A stretch of 64,000 nt of DNA from Exaiptasia diaphana (GCF_001417965.1 NW_018388402.1:37950-101949), one strand, 5' to 3'. Counted from the stretch's first letter, positions 10,878 through 22,329 are shown. Translations and numbers: made by a program. The notes: generated by a model from the letters alone, not told the origin.

Positions 10878-11534
10878 CTAATTTAGAAGAATTATCCCTA
10901 TATTTATATAAAAAATGTCTGAAAAGTTGGAAGAAATTCAGTGTTCTTGGACTTTACACGCGTACTTTAGTTCTTTCAAGCCCCGGATGCTCAGGAGTTG
11001 CGCAAGCGCGCCACGTATAGACCTCGTTCTCATGTACATATTTGCTTCCGGTGAGTGGGATGAATGACGTAAATCTCTGCGAAATGCTTAAAACGTGACG
11101 TCATGTGAAGTATTTGAGTCAAAACATATCGGGAAAGTAAAAAAGTATCAAGAAATCTTTTGCTTTCGAACGTAGAAACTTTCAATGGTAGTTAGCTTGA
11201 CTTTGAACAATTTTCTTTAATTATTTTACGAAAAATGATAATAAAGAAAGAATAAAAACATATAAAGAAAATTGTGAATGACTGGAAAATATCTTTTTTA
11301 TGAAAAATATATTTTCTTAAGTTTAAAAGAGAAAAAGTATGGAAACTTTCAACACGAAATGATAGCGATTATTATTCCCATAAGGTGTAGCGCGATGCAC
11401 ATGACGTCATTGCACCACAGTTGCCAAGGTTCAAGATGGCTTCCTCGGTAGTGAAGTAAATAAAGTTCTTCAACTACACGCATTTTTACGAAAATGATTT
11501 GAAAATGCTGCTAAAATAGTCAATCACATTTACA
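10878..11534. promoter_or_regulatory. Divergent upstream region of SAR1 and the C2 gene
   Basis: SAR1 (minus) has a 5' UTR exon ending at a GTAAGT donor with its edge at 10878; its coding exon has a matching acceptor at 10325-10326. The C2 gene starts at ATG 11535 on plus. The shared region holds two CRE palindromes TGACGTCA (11096-11103 and 11402-11409) and a CG-richer block near 10970-11050. A bidirectional promoter is inferred from the layout; no TATA box is obvious. Confidence 0.5.
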
Positions 11535-14500
11535 ATGGGAGCTGGAGCCAGCGTTTCGCGGCAGCAGTGGGAAAATGCCGATAATTCAAACCAGCAACAG
11601 TCGAATGATGATTCTCTTGTGACTGACATGGCGGGAATGGCCAAACTTATGGAAGCCAAGAATAAGTTTATGAAAAACAAGAAAAAGAATACAGCATGTT
11701 TTCAGAAAGAGGTAATTTGTGGAAATAGTAAATTTATGTGTCACAATTCCACTGCATGATGGTGCAAAACTGGCCACTGTATAAAAGTTAGATATTGTAA
11801 GCAAACTGTCTACACACACAGACACACTGTTTCATATTGGATTTGTATTCATCTGCTCCATAGAATATAATCTTGAGGGAATGGATGATACTGTACTTAA
11901 GGGTGTATATGTACAGGTTTACAGTACTATATTTGGGCATAGTTAATAGAGGCGACTGTCCCCTCTAACTATGTTTTGGGTATATTTGAGTATTGTTCAA
12001 AACTTTATATTATACATTTACATGTAAGCTTATTTATATTCAATAAGGTATTTTAAAGTCAAATAAGATTTTGATAATAGTACCAATTGCATGTTGATTT
12101 TTGATAGGGGAATGGGTAGACAAAAAAAGGCCAATGACAGTAGGGCAATTTACGGATGTCACTTGACACATACAACTTGACATGTTGGCTTGTACATGAC
12201 TCATCCAGGCCATCATGCAACAACTACCAAAATGCTTTGCCCACTTTCATCCAATGTAATTAGTCCTAGTTTTTACTCCAAAGGTATTAAAAAATCCTGA
12301 ATAACAAAGAAACTCCACACAAGGCATTCTAGTAGTTGTATTAATATCATGAATACAAATTTTGCCTAGTTATACATGGTACAATTTCTGTCCTGAATGC
12401 TAAGTTGCATACTGTCATTATGTAAACAAGCCTACATTGTATTGGTATTACATGTATCTTTGATATATAATTTGTATTTTGAATTTTGATAATTTTTAAA
12501 CTACCCTAAATAAAAAATCCACTCAAAAACAGTCCTTTATCCTGAATTATTGTCATTGCATAGCTGGCAAGTACTGATCTTATCAAAGAAATGTTCAAAC
12601 GTATGGACCCTGCAGTAACACAAGCAGACAGTGGTGATATCAAGGGAGATATTGAGCTTTCTCTAAAGTATAACCAGAAGGAAGAGCTCTTATTGGTTAA
12701 GGTGATCCGTGCAAGAGACTTGGTAGCCAGGGATTTAAATGGAAAGTCTGATCCATATGTCGTGCTGGATATTGTACCTGACAGGCAAGTAATGTAAATT
12801 CATTAGTTTAACTTTAATTGTGATTTTTTTTATTGTCTATTTTATTTTATTTTTTTTGAAGGGAGGGAGAGGAGCACAGTGTTTTTTTGGGGACGGATAG
12901 GTGATACTGCTCCAAAGACCATTGATTCTCTATTTTCTTTGTTTTGAAAACATGCTCACACTCTTTAACACTTTCACACTCTATTACCATGCTCGTTCTT
13001 GTTATATGATTGATTAATCCTAGATTGCTCAAAATGTTTCAAAGTTAAACTTGGTAATAAAAGTAATATACATGTATATCACCATATTAAGATGTTAATT
13101 CAAAATATAGGTTTGAAGAGGGTTCAAAGAAGACAAGATTCAAGCAAAAAACACTTAACCCTGTGTTCAATGAAATCTTTCAATTCAAGCTACCACATGC
13201 CCATTTATCAACGACCAAACTAAAGGCAACAATATGGGACCATGATTTCTTTGGTGAAGATGATTTTAATGGTGAAGCTGTGATAGACTTATCAAGGGTT
13301 TATCTTAGTGCTGGCACACATACTGATTGGTATATGTTGCAACTACAGGTATGTGAATCAAAAAATGAGCATTTCAGAATACAGTTTCATAATGTGGAGT
13401 TTGGCTTTCTTTTGCTACGTAACCCTAGTTCCAGCTGAGGCTAGGCTTGTATTCCATTAAGTATTTTTTTTTGCTTTTGAGTCACTAAGCATCAAGATGG
13501 TTTTGTTAATCAGATATAAATAATTAATGGGATTAATGCCACTTTAACCAGGGTAATTTATTATTGATACTGACTCAGCTTACACTAGCATAATCCTAAT
13601 TATATTATCTTTCATTTTAAGACTGACTTCAGCATCACAGGAACACTAGACGTCACCTTAGAACACCAAGACTCTGAGAACATGCTACTAGTGACTATCA
13701 ACAGTGCAGCTAATTTAAAGGCATCCAACACCTTATCCAATACATCAGATGCTTACGTCAGGTGCTCTGTGTCTGGACTGAAATACAGTGAAGAAACAGC
13801 AGTATGTACATTTTGTAGTATTTGAGATGTCACAATCTCATTAAGCAGGATTGACTGCCAACACTGTGTCATGTTGATGTTACACAAGTCATGAAATCAA
13901 AACAAAAACAAGACTTTAAGTATTTTTTTTTAAATTGTGATGCAAATTTGGTGTCAATCTTGTATACATCCCTTCCTGGCCCTCCCCCTGTTGGGAAATA
14001 TTTTTCTGTGTTGGGAAGGGCATTTATGATTGAGCCTTACCAATTCTGTCTAATTCTCATCTTAGAGTAAGTTAGATATTTACTCTGACAAGAATTTTAT
14101 GTATACAGTAACTCAAAAGAATTGGAACCTGTTAACACTCTTACAAGATTTATATATGTATATAAAGCTTTTCAAGTTTCATGAACCATTCACAAATCTT
14201 AAAGGCGAGTGTTTCATGAACCATCAACAAACTGGTTGAGTCCTAGTGGCTAACTTAAATAAAGTAGCTGAATATTTTTTCATGAAAAATGATGACTTTA
14301 TTGATGGATTGATGTAACTGTTTTGCTTAAAAAGGTAGTAAGTGGAACACTCCATCCTGTTTTTGAAGAGACATTTGAATTTGACATGGCAAAGGAGGAA
14401 ATACCATCAAGGTACTGTATCTAAAAACGTTGCCTTCTTCTACAGCTTACTCTACTTTAAGTATAGTTTACAACATGAGCGGCCGTGTTGTATGGGAATT

Positions 14501-17500
14501 ACTATCTCNAGCCGCAGGCGAGAGATTGTAATTCCCATACAACACGGACGCGAATGTTGTAAACGACTTATAAAACTCCAACACAAATTAACATGAATTA
14601 TAGTGAGATAAATGACGAAAAATGACAAATAAGGTAACTGCTGAGTTTAGTCCTTATTAAGCATGCGCAATTTACTGCAACACAGAACATTTTGAATAAT
14701 TATCCATCCCACATGGCAAGCAAGCCATCTGTTGCATAAGCGAGTTCTGTTATCCGTCTTTGATTGCTTCAAAACCTAGTGAAGGTCTATGATGCGACAC
14801 TAAAACTGAGACCTTTGCTAGTGTTGGGTTGTCTCAATGGTGACGACCGTGTTGTAAATCTGATACAACCACTAGTGGTTGTATCAGATTTACAAGGTCA
14901 ATCACCTGATTAAATGGTCAGCCCTTATTGGAGCAATAGCTTATGCATTATTAATAAGTTTTATAAGTATTATTAAAATGATATACCTACATTACAATGT
15001 GACACCATACAGTGCATTTTAAAAATGCTAGTTTTCTGATTAGTTGACAGCAAAAAGAACTTTTGATTTTTTTTTGATAATTTCCATTTTGTTAAACGAA
15101 GTGAGGGGAATGTCACAATCAGACCTTTCTGGATACTCTGACTTGCTCTGGGGATGATACACCTGGAAGCACTTTGCCAATTCTATTTCCTGCTCTTTCT
15201 GTTTGAATAGCCATAATTTGCACACTAGCACTAACCCCCTAATCTGCCCTTGTCATGTTATACAATAAACATTAAAGTGGCTATGACGCCTGAAAAAAAA
15301 TTCTGATTCTCTGTGAGCTCATTTTATATGAAGTAAATAATTGAATGGTGAAATATTCCTGCATTTCAGTGTTGCGTCTTTGAGTTATAAAGGTTCAATC
15401 TTACAATATGTTAATGAAAATGACGTCAAAGAAGGCTTCATTAGATATAAAAACTTTGAAGGAGTCGCTTAAAAATGGTTCCATGGCATTAAAAATTATC
15501 TTATGCAATGTAGAGAATAATAGCCATATTCCCAGATGGCGTTCATGGAAATATTTTTGAGCGACTGTTTCAAAATTCGTATATCTAATGAAGCCTCCCT
15601 TGATGTCATTGTCATTAGCATATTGAAAGATTAAACCTTCAAAACTCAAAGACGCTACACTGAAATGCAGAAATATTTCACTGTTCAATTATTTACGTTA
15701 TATAGAATGAGCTCACAGAGAATCAGAAATTATTTTGTCAGGCGTCATAGCCACTTTAAATAGTGAATATTTTTGTTTGTTTCAGGGCGGTGCTGTTCCA
15801 TGTTTTTGGCAAGTCTCATATTAGTGACCATATGTCTTTAGGACAAGTACACATTGAATTGGATAGTCTTGATTTGGAAGATGGTGAAATATCCAGAAAG
15901 GTTCTGCCATTAGCTGATCTGGTGAGTGAAGATACACGTAATATCCTTTCGCAGTTAGGAACTGCTGCATTTGGTCAAGTTTTGGAGTCAAATTAGCCTT
16001 AGTTTGTACTGGCCCTAAGGGAACTGGGAAGGGACGCGTGGAGATTGGGGATATGTTCTCCCCAGTCTTCGCGCGGCCCTCCGCCACTCCCTAAGAGTCG
16101 CTACGCTGACTAGGCGTTACTGAAAATGAAAGACATTGTGTCGTTATTAAGTATCAACCAGAAAAAAGTAGTTCCAGTCTTGAAAGCATTCTGTCTGCGC
16201 ATTGTACATTGTAAGTGGAGTTAGTCGGGGGTTTTCCCGTTTTTGTATTGCAAAGAAGATAAAGAGCTCAGTCAAATACAGAAATACCATAAGTTGATGC
16301 TTGTGTAGCATTTTTGCGCTTGCATAAGATTCCACCCAACATTTGTGTTAAAAGCTTTGTGCTTATCTTTGGGATTGGAGTTGTTTTGTTGGAAGAACCA
16401 GACTCAGTGTGGCTTTATGGCTAGAGAACTCGCCTAGGAAGTGAGAGTTCCGTACTGAGATCAAGACTCGCTAGTCCTAACTAAGACAGGATTTACTATC
16501 GAAATTACTGCCTTTACACTCAGTAACTCAATCATAGATCACACAATAATTCCAAATTACAAACAAAATACTGTTGCCTGCTTGCCATTTGCGCTTTCAC
16601 TAGTTCTTGGACTCAATTTTTAGTTATATTATAATNCGTAGACGTCGTTTTCAGCATTTCCATCATTATTTTCAACGTTATTGTTATTGATTTTTCTTCG
16701 AATAAATGGGAGCAATTGAAGAGCAGCATTTCGCATGTCTTGTATTCTCCAGAAATATATGATTGGAGTGATACTGCTGTTCATAAAGAGAATGGTGATA
16801 AGTACGTTCCATACAACCCACCAGACAATTTTCGACATTGTCGAAAAGGAGGCAATAAAACTAAAGCAAATACATGGGAAATAACACAGGAAAAATGTTC
16901 CGAGTATATAATACATGATATTAACAGATCTCTTAATGTTCACTGCTGCACCAGGCTGTGCGTTCATTGCCTGCTCTTGAAGTTGAATCTGTGCTGCATG
17001 TCGATTGATAATGGAAGATATTTTCAGCATCAGAGCAATGTTTACGAAAAAGAGGGGAAAAAATAAAAACTCTGCTATTAGCCAAATTACCATCATCTGA
17101 ATTATAAATTGTAGACAAGTCAGTGACGCACTGAATATCCAAATCATTATAACTACTATCGAAGTCCGCTTCTTTGTAACAAGTTCTTGGTATCTTAGAC
17201 TGAAATGGAGAGCAAGGAATCGGTCGACTGTGATGGCAGTTATTGTCAAAAGCGATGTCCAGAATAATATGTCACCTGATAAAAGTACAAACGCACTGTA
17301 AAATAAAGCCGTAGTGTTGTTAGTTATTATTGAATAAAGCCATGTACAGTAAGCCGGCTGCACCAAAGCACCAACAGCAAAGTCAGTGATGGCTAGACTA
17401 AGAATAAGAATGTTCGAAGGTGTTCGTAAAGATGACGTCTTGACAAAAGTCATGATGACCAAGAGGTTCAAAACAGTCGCAAAGAGACCACTGAAAGCAT

Positions 17501-20500
17501 TAATAACGATCATTGACACATTGAAGACAAGGGCGTCGACCATTTCTGATGGCTTTTCAAATGTGGAGTTGTTCATCTTTGTGTTTTATACTGACTTGAT
17601 TTTTCCTCACATATAGTTCAAGTTACTAGTTAGATGTTTTGCAATACCTGGCGGTATTTCGGCAGTTGTGGACGAGTTTGCAAGAAGGTTTAGTCTCTAT
17701 TTTTGTATCTTGTTCAAGACGTTCGCAATTTTGAGAAGTCTTTCAGCAGTGAATTCTGAATTCTCCTTTTCTATCTGGCAAAGGAATATTGTTTTTAAGT
17801 GTTTTTTTTTTCCAAGCTGACCAATTTATCGTGCTGATGCTCAATAACTCGTTTATTCAATTGTTACATCAACAGAAGTCAGTTTTTTCAAAATTATGCA
17901 CAGACCATATTTGCGTTGTTTAATTGTAATATAATTATTTTATTTCTCATGACGCGCTTTAACTGAATTATTAGCTTATGTTTGTGGATGCCGAGTATTT
18001 GACATAGCATCATCGGATAGTTTGATGTTTATGAGGGTTATATGCAAATACATGGATAAGCTCCTCAGGCAGCTGTTTCACAAGGCAGTTTTTTTGAATG
18101 CACATGTACAACAATTCAAAGTAAATCAAGTAGCATATAGAGTTTGTTTTTATATACTTTTATTGGTCAACGCAATGATGACCAGCTTAAAGATAGAAGG
18201 TCAAAGACAAAGAAACACTAGCAAGTAAAACATTCATTATTTTTCTTGCATATATGAGACTCGTCCGACTCGAAAAACACCTTTCATACATCGCAGCAAA
18301 TATCGATCATGAGCTGAGCACACTAGAAACTCAGCCACTTCTAAATGTAGCTGGACTTTTAATATCTATCACAATAAGAGTCCTGCGATCCAAAGTGTCT
18401 GACTGAAGGTTTCGTATGAATCAGGAAGTGAATACCACCCACTCGGACTGAGACTGAGAAGGAGGATCCTGTCAAAGATTTCATGCTTTCGATTTATAGG
18501 GTGTGCAAGAGCTTACGATAGGCGGAAAGAGTATGGTTTGGGTACGAAAATGCGTATAGAAAAAGGNTATATAAATCGGAAAAAAATATTCCATTTGCTG
18601 AGGAAAATTGCATAATGTTGCTGGGGTCTAATTTTCATAGCAACTTATCTCGCCTTTGAGCCAAAAGCTGTTACACTAGGCAGTTTTCGTTATTGCAGTA
18701 AAATACACTCGTTGTTCAAATGCATTTCGTGAAAAAATAGGGAGCTGATGACGAAGAGTACTTTTATTGATCTTGCGAAATGGCCTTGAATGGCACCATG
18801 AACAGATGTTACATTAGAATATTCTGATGCCATAATACTATGGAATTGTAGAAGATCTGAATTAAGTGTTTCCATATTGCACTAAGAATTATTTGTACCT
18901 TTTTGGGTAGGACTTCAGAATGTAACAATTTCGTTAGATTCTTAGGCAAGCTTAGGCACAATGGATATATTCATCGTGATATACCGCGTTCAAAACAAGG
19001 TAATGACAGCTAAATGTTTCAATAATCCCCGTTTGGTAAAGAATCACAAACACATTTGATCGCGGTCTAACATCTGTTTCTATAAATGAAACTATCAGGA
19101 TCGCTATCTGTCAAACTGACTACTTTTACAAGGCAAGTGCCATGCTAGTTGAATTGAAATTTAGTAAAATACACCTAAGGAAGCAATTTGGATGTAATTA
19201 TTACCTGATCAAATATCGATTTACAACATATTCTGGGTAGTGCAATGGGTAAAAATCTCTTATTGGGGGTATTTTTTGAAAATTTTCGGAGATCATACCC
19301 CCTCTGCTGTGATGACACTCTATCCCCCCCACTCCCGGGTATCCCCCGGTTGAGGAGCCAGCGTACTGAATTTTATCGTGCAGTTCCGTTCCGCAATGTG
19401 CAGGAGAAAAAGCGTTTAGCTACGAAATATTTCAACGAGTAGCTCTATTGAAATATCTTTATTGAATGACATTTTACAACTAAATAAGCTCGATTTTTAG
19501 TTGAAATTAGCTCTATCAGTTAACTAAATTCCCCCTCTGCTGTGATGACACTCTATCCCCCCCCACTCCCGGGTATTCCCCGGTTGAGGAGCCAGCGTAC
19601 TGAATTTTATCGTGCAGTTCCGTTCCGCAATGTGCAGGAGAAAAAGCGTTTAGCTATGAAATATTTCAACGAGTAGCTCTATTGAAATATCTTTATTGAA
19701 TGACATTTTACAACTATTCAGTGTACGCCTGACTTTTTAACTGATTCTAAAAATACTAGCTATATATATGTGACTCCATATGCACACATACACATTTAAA
19801 TGGGAATAAAGCATCTATGTATATTAGACTAAATAAGCTCGATTTTTAGTTGAAACTAGCTCTATCAGTTAACTAAATTCCCGAAATTCTACCAGATTAC
19901 AAAATGCTTTTTTTTTTTGCATTTGCATGTTGCGTTTGCTTTGACTTGTTTGCCTTTTGTTAAGAATGATATACTCGTTTAGGACGATCGAAACAATCAT
20001 AGGCCTAGGCCGTTACTTATCTTGTCACAAGACGTAAAAATGTTTTTGAGTACTTTTATGATATTTAAAGTTAGTCATGTTCGCGAGCGTTATTTACCGC
20101 CAAATAAATAACTCTCTTGGACCAATCAGAGCGTTCGTAAATATCACATCTATATTATAAATCACTATGATGACCAGACTTTAAATCACGTGTAATTCTA
20201 AGTTTTAATGTTCTTTTTTACCCTTTTTAGAAAAATGTTTCACTAAAGAGGGCAGAATGGGCCCAGAATGCAGTTGCCCAGGAGTTCCGTGAAGCCATGT
20301 ACGCCCATGCGATGTATAAATATCCCACGTTTGTTTATGGTATGCACAAGAAAGGGAGAAAGGTATGACACTAGTGAATATATTAATCGATTCTTTTAAG
20401 ACCGATTTAAACGATACGATTTGTCGCACGCGACTTCTAAACATGTGTATGCGTCATGGTTACGACATATCGTAGGATTTTAGTCCTTGATTCAAAAAAA

Positions 20501-20984
20501 GTTTTGAAATTTGTATGGTTGTCTACGATTCTATGGTGTACGCGCTTTGCCGCACTTGCTTCATTTTGACGACACTAAATGCTATAATTAGATGTCAAAT
20601 CTTCATACAGTCAATCCAATTAACGTTTTTCAGTGGTAAAGACAACAAAGGCAATTATTAACTGTTAATTAGAGAATTAAATGGCATTGACATTGTAAAG
20701 ACCTTTCGGACTTATGTTTGATAACCTTGCAAAGGTTTGATATATTCAAATGACTTTGTTGTTGTCTTAATGTCTGTACAACTGAACAACGTTAATGTAT
20801 TGACTGTATCATCGTTAAGCACTCACTATTTATTAACTCAAGCTATTCCCCCTTTCTGCACAAAGTCACAAACCATCAACATTACATTGATGCTGTTTGT
20901 TGTCTTTCGCAGCTTTACTCCGTCAGTAGTCGGAATGCTGCCAGTTCAGCTAAAGTCCTTCTTGTCAATGGTATTCCGATGTAA
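11535..20984 (+). CDS. Tandem C2-domain protein, synaptotagmin/rabphilin-like, N-myristoylation-type start
   Basis: Eight coding exons: 11535-11711, 12564-12784, 13111-13348, 13622-13801, 14335-14411, 15786-15921, 20231-20362 and 20913-20984 (TAA). All phases fit; 1230 nt give 410 aa. It starts MGAGAS, a Gly2/Ser6 N-myristoylation pattern, with no transmembrane segment. C2A (about 84-212) keeps the Ca2+-site acids: D116, D122, D176, D178 and D184, in the loops ARDLNGKSDPYV and IWDHDFFGEDD. C2B (about 218-335) has loops with Asn/Ser and His in those places and probably does not bind Ca2+ in the usual way. After C2B come a helical aromatic stretch (344-387) and a Ser-rich tail ending GIPM. Exon 2 ends at a GC donor (AG|GCAAGT). 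It likely acts in Ca2+-dependent membrane binding; the exact family is not recognised. Intron 6 (4.3 kb) hosts a GPCR gene on the other strand. Confidence 0.85.
12785..12790 (+). other. Non-canonical GC splice donor (GC-AG intron 2)
   Basis: Exon 2 must end in phase 2 to join exon 3 (GACAG|G TTT). The only donor that fits is AG|GCAAGT, which matches the known consensus of GC-AG introns. The first GT downstream is out of frame and would leave the C2A strand broken. Confidence 0.75.
14466..14564. repeat. Foldback in C2 gene intron 5
   Basis: Arms of about 42 bases: GTTTACAACAT...GGGAATTAC is matched by GTAATTCCC...ATGTTGTAAAC, with a short GC-rich loop that includes one N. Non-autonomous foldback or MITE. 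Confidence 0.7.
14852..14895. repeat. Perfect 44-bp palindrome
   Basis: Each 22-base half is the exact reverse complement of the other, meeting at ACTAGT with no spacer. It lies in intron 5 of the C2 gene between the foldback at 14466 and the piggyBac-type MITE. Confidence 0.85.
15276..15755. mobile_element. piggyBac-type MITE with long inverted arms, C2 gene intron 5
   Basis: A 480-bp element flanked by TTAA (15272-15275 and 15756-15759). Terminal repeats AGTGGCTATGACGCCTG are exact at both ends, and the similarity continues inward, with mismatches, for about 190 bases per arm. No coding capacity is visible. It ends only 30 bases before exon 6 of the C2 gene (15786), so it has replaced the sequence upstream of that acceptor, apart from the pyrimidine tract. 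Confidence 0.85.
16008..16115. repeat. GC-rich island, probable repeat fragment
   Basis: About 100 bases of much higher GC than the surrounding intron, containing CGCGCGGCCC and several CG dinucleotides. It has no open frame of interest. It may be the end of a transposon; no partner end was found. Confidence 0.25.
16400..16475 (+). mobile_element. tRNA-like SINE head (candidate)
   Basis: A polymerase III A-box-like TGGCTAGAGAACTCG (from 16418) is followed about 40 bases later by a B-box match GATCAAGAC (16459-16467). The stretch does not fold into a complete tRNA by eye, so a tRNA-derived SINE fragment is more likely than a tRNA gene. Confidence 0.3.
16629..17576 (-). CDS. Class-A (rhodopsin-like) G protein-coupled receptor, orphan
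   Basis: A single-exon gene of 315 aa, complete from ATG 17576-17574 to TAA at 16629-16631; one N makes the penultimate residue unknown. It has seven hydrophobic segments and an extracellular N-terminus with NNS and NVS glycosylation sites. Family marks: Asn in TM1 (LNLLVIMTF), LSLAITD in TM2, Cys at the top of TM3 (QPAYC), DRF in place of DRY at the end of TM3, and TPIIY as the TM7 NPxxY equivalent. The loop between TM4 and TM5 is very short. The tail is Asn-rich. The ligand cannot be told. The gene lies wholly inside intron 6 of the C2 gene on the opposite strand, and its lack of introns suggests origin by retroposition or the common intronless expansion of such receptors. Confidence 0.9.
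   Translation of the reverse strand: MNNSTFEKPSEMVDALVFNVSMIVINAFSGLFATVLNLLVIMTFVKTSSLRTPSNILILSLAITDFAVGALVQPAYCTWLYSIITNNTTALFYSAFVLLSGDILFWTSLLTITAITVDRFLALHFSLRYQELVTKKRTSIVVIMIWIFSASLTCLQFIIQMMVIWLIAEFLFFPLFFVNIALMLKISSIINRHAAQIQLQEQAMNAQPGAAVNIKRSVNIMYYILGTFFLCYFPCICFSFIASFSTMSKIVWWVVWNVLITILFMNSSITPIIYFWRIQDMRNAALQLLPFIRRKINNNNVENNDGNAENDVYXL
17577..19297. other. Intronic stretch upstream of the GPCR
   Basis: AT-rich sequence within intron 6 of the C2 gene that should contain the GPCR promoter. I see no clear TATA box near the receptor ATG and no coding sequence. One N occurs near 18567. Confidence 0.4.
19298..19882. repeat. Tandem duplication, second copy with an extra 114 bp
   Basis: Copy 1 covers 19298-19530 (233 bp). 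Copy 2 covers 19531-19882 and has the same two blocks, but separated by about 114 extra bases (19717-19830) that are bounded by CTA on both sides. Identity between copies is very high (few substitutions over more than 180 bases), so the event is recent. The sequence contains a C-rich run and CCGGTTGAGGAGCC. It lies in intron 6 of the C2 gene, about 350 bases before exon 7. Confidence 0.85.
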
Positions 20985-21415
20985 ATAATGTACTCTTTAA
21001 CCTGGCTCAGCAGACGCACCTGCAGAAAATCCTATTTATAGATTATCAGCATCTGAGGGGTACTGTTTGGGTCTATGCATTTCTACAATTGTCACATGAC
21101 TTGTAGGACTGCGCAGGACAGCTCACGCCCATTCTTATTGGCTATCTTTACTTTATAACTGACATTAGGCTATTGGACTATTTTTAACAACAAAAGTCTT
21201 TGTAGATAATAGTGCATTACGAGTTGTTTTTTTCTCAATCATAAAATGGAATTTGTAGAGTTAGTTAGGTTATTTGATTTTTATCTGTAAATTGAGGTCA
21301 GGTTGTGCTCAACATGTATTTAATGAATGCATATTCATGCATTTCACCATTAATCATTTTCAGTCATTTTCTCTATTTGTAGAGTTAGGTTACTACAAAT
21401 CAAATATTGGAATTA

Positions 21416-21602
21416 CAGTTAACTCTCTTTGAACGAACACTCTAGTAAGCGACCATCTCCCGTAAGCGACCACCTTTTAAATTTCCCGTTTTGTTCAGTT
21501 TTTCATATAAACTCTGTAAAAAAAACTTTCTCGTAAGCGACCATCTCGGAAGCGACCACTTTTTTCTGATCCCGAGGTGGTCGCTTACGAGAGAGTTGAC
21601 TG
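21416..21602. mobile_element. Tc1/mariner-type MITE
   Basis: A 187-bp element with ends CAGTTAACTCTCT and the complement of CAGTCAACTCTCT, flanked by TA on each side (21414-21415 and 21603-21604). The inner part carries repeated GTAAGCGACCA motifs in both orientations. No coding capacity. It lies about 430 bases past the end of the C2 gene. Confidence 0.7.
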
Positions 21603-22329
21603 TATTTGATGCTGTTTCTGTAAATTGAGGTCAAGATGTTCACTACGTATATTTGACTTATTTCACCTTTCTTATGTAAATATTTCATATATAATCATAT
21701 CTCATCACACGCAATATCATTGATTTTGTAAATACATTCATTATATTGAACATTTCGCGTTTTATATTCTCGTAGGTTATTCTGATAACCAGTAACACAA
21801 ACACATTTTTTCTCCTCGAAAAATGTCCAGATTGGGTTTCCTGTGTTACGTTTGGACGTGAGATATAAGACTGGAAATTTGTAATGATGTCACAGGAAGC
21901 CCAAAAAGTCATATATGAAGCATGATGGATATGTTGCCTTTGAAGTCAGTTGCTTTAGTTACCAAAATCCTTGAAAATGTATACACCTGATCGTATATTT
22001 TCACAACTTTGATCCCTAGGCCTTTTCCTATTTCTCCATTTTTTATGGGAGGGGGAGGGAATTTTTTTGCAGTCTCTTGCAGCTCTTACGTGGCTACTAA
22101 ATTTTTTGATAGTTTAATTTTAAAGTTCTAAAACATCAAATAACCCTAGAATTAATTATTTCTTATGGGTCTAAGGATTCATGTCTAGTGATTGCGACGA
22201 CACGCCATCGTGGGAAAGACTCAGTTGGGCAAAGAAAGGAAACGTTTAGAAGATAGCCGAGGGCTAATATAACGTTTTTATAATTAAAGTGATCTGTATC
22301 GTCGCAGATCATAATCTGAATTCGATATA

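Noticed and set aside
15922-15996. Read-through of C2 exon 6 to a stop as a shorter protein end
   Set aside because: The GTGAGT donor at 15922 is strong, and exons 7 and 8 continue exactly in phase to a stop, giving a round 410 codons. A minor intron-retained form cannot be excluded.
16400-16475. Functional tRNA gene
   Set aside because: A- and B-box-like words are present, but no full cloverleaf with paired acceptor arm is seen; kept only as a SINE candidate.
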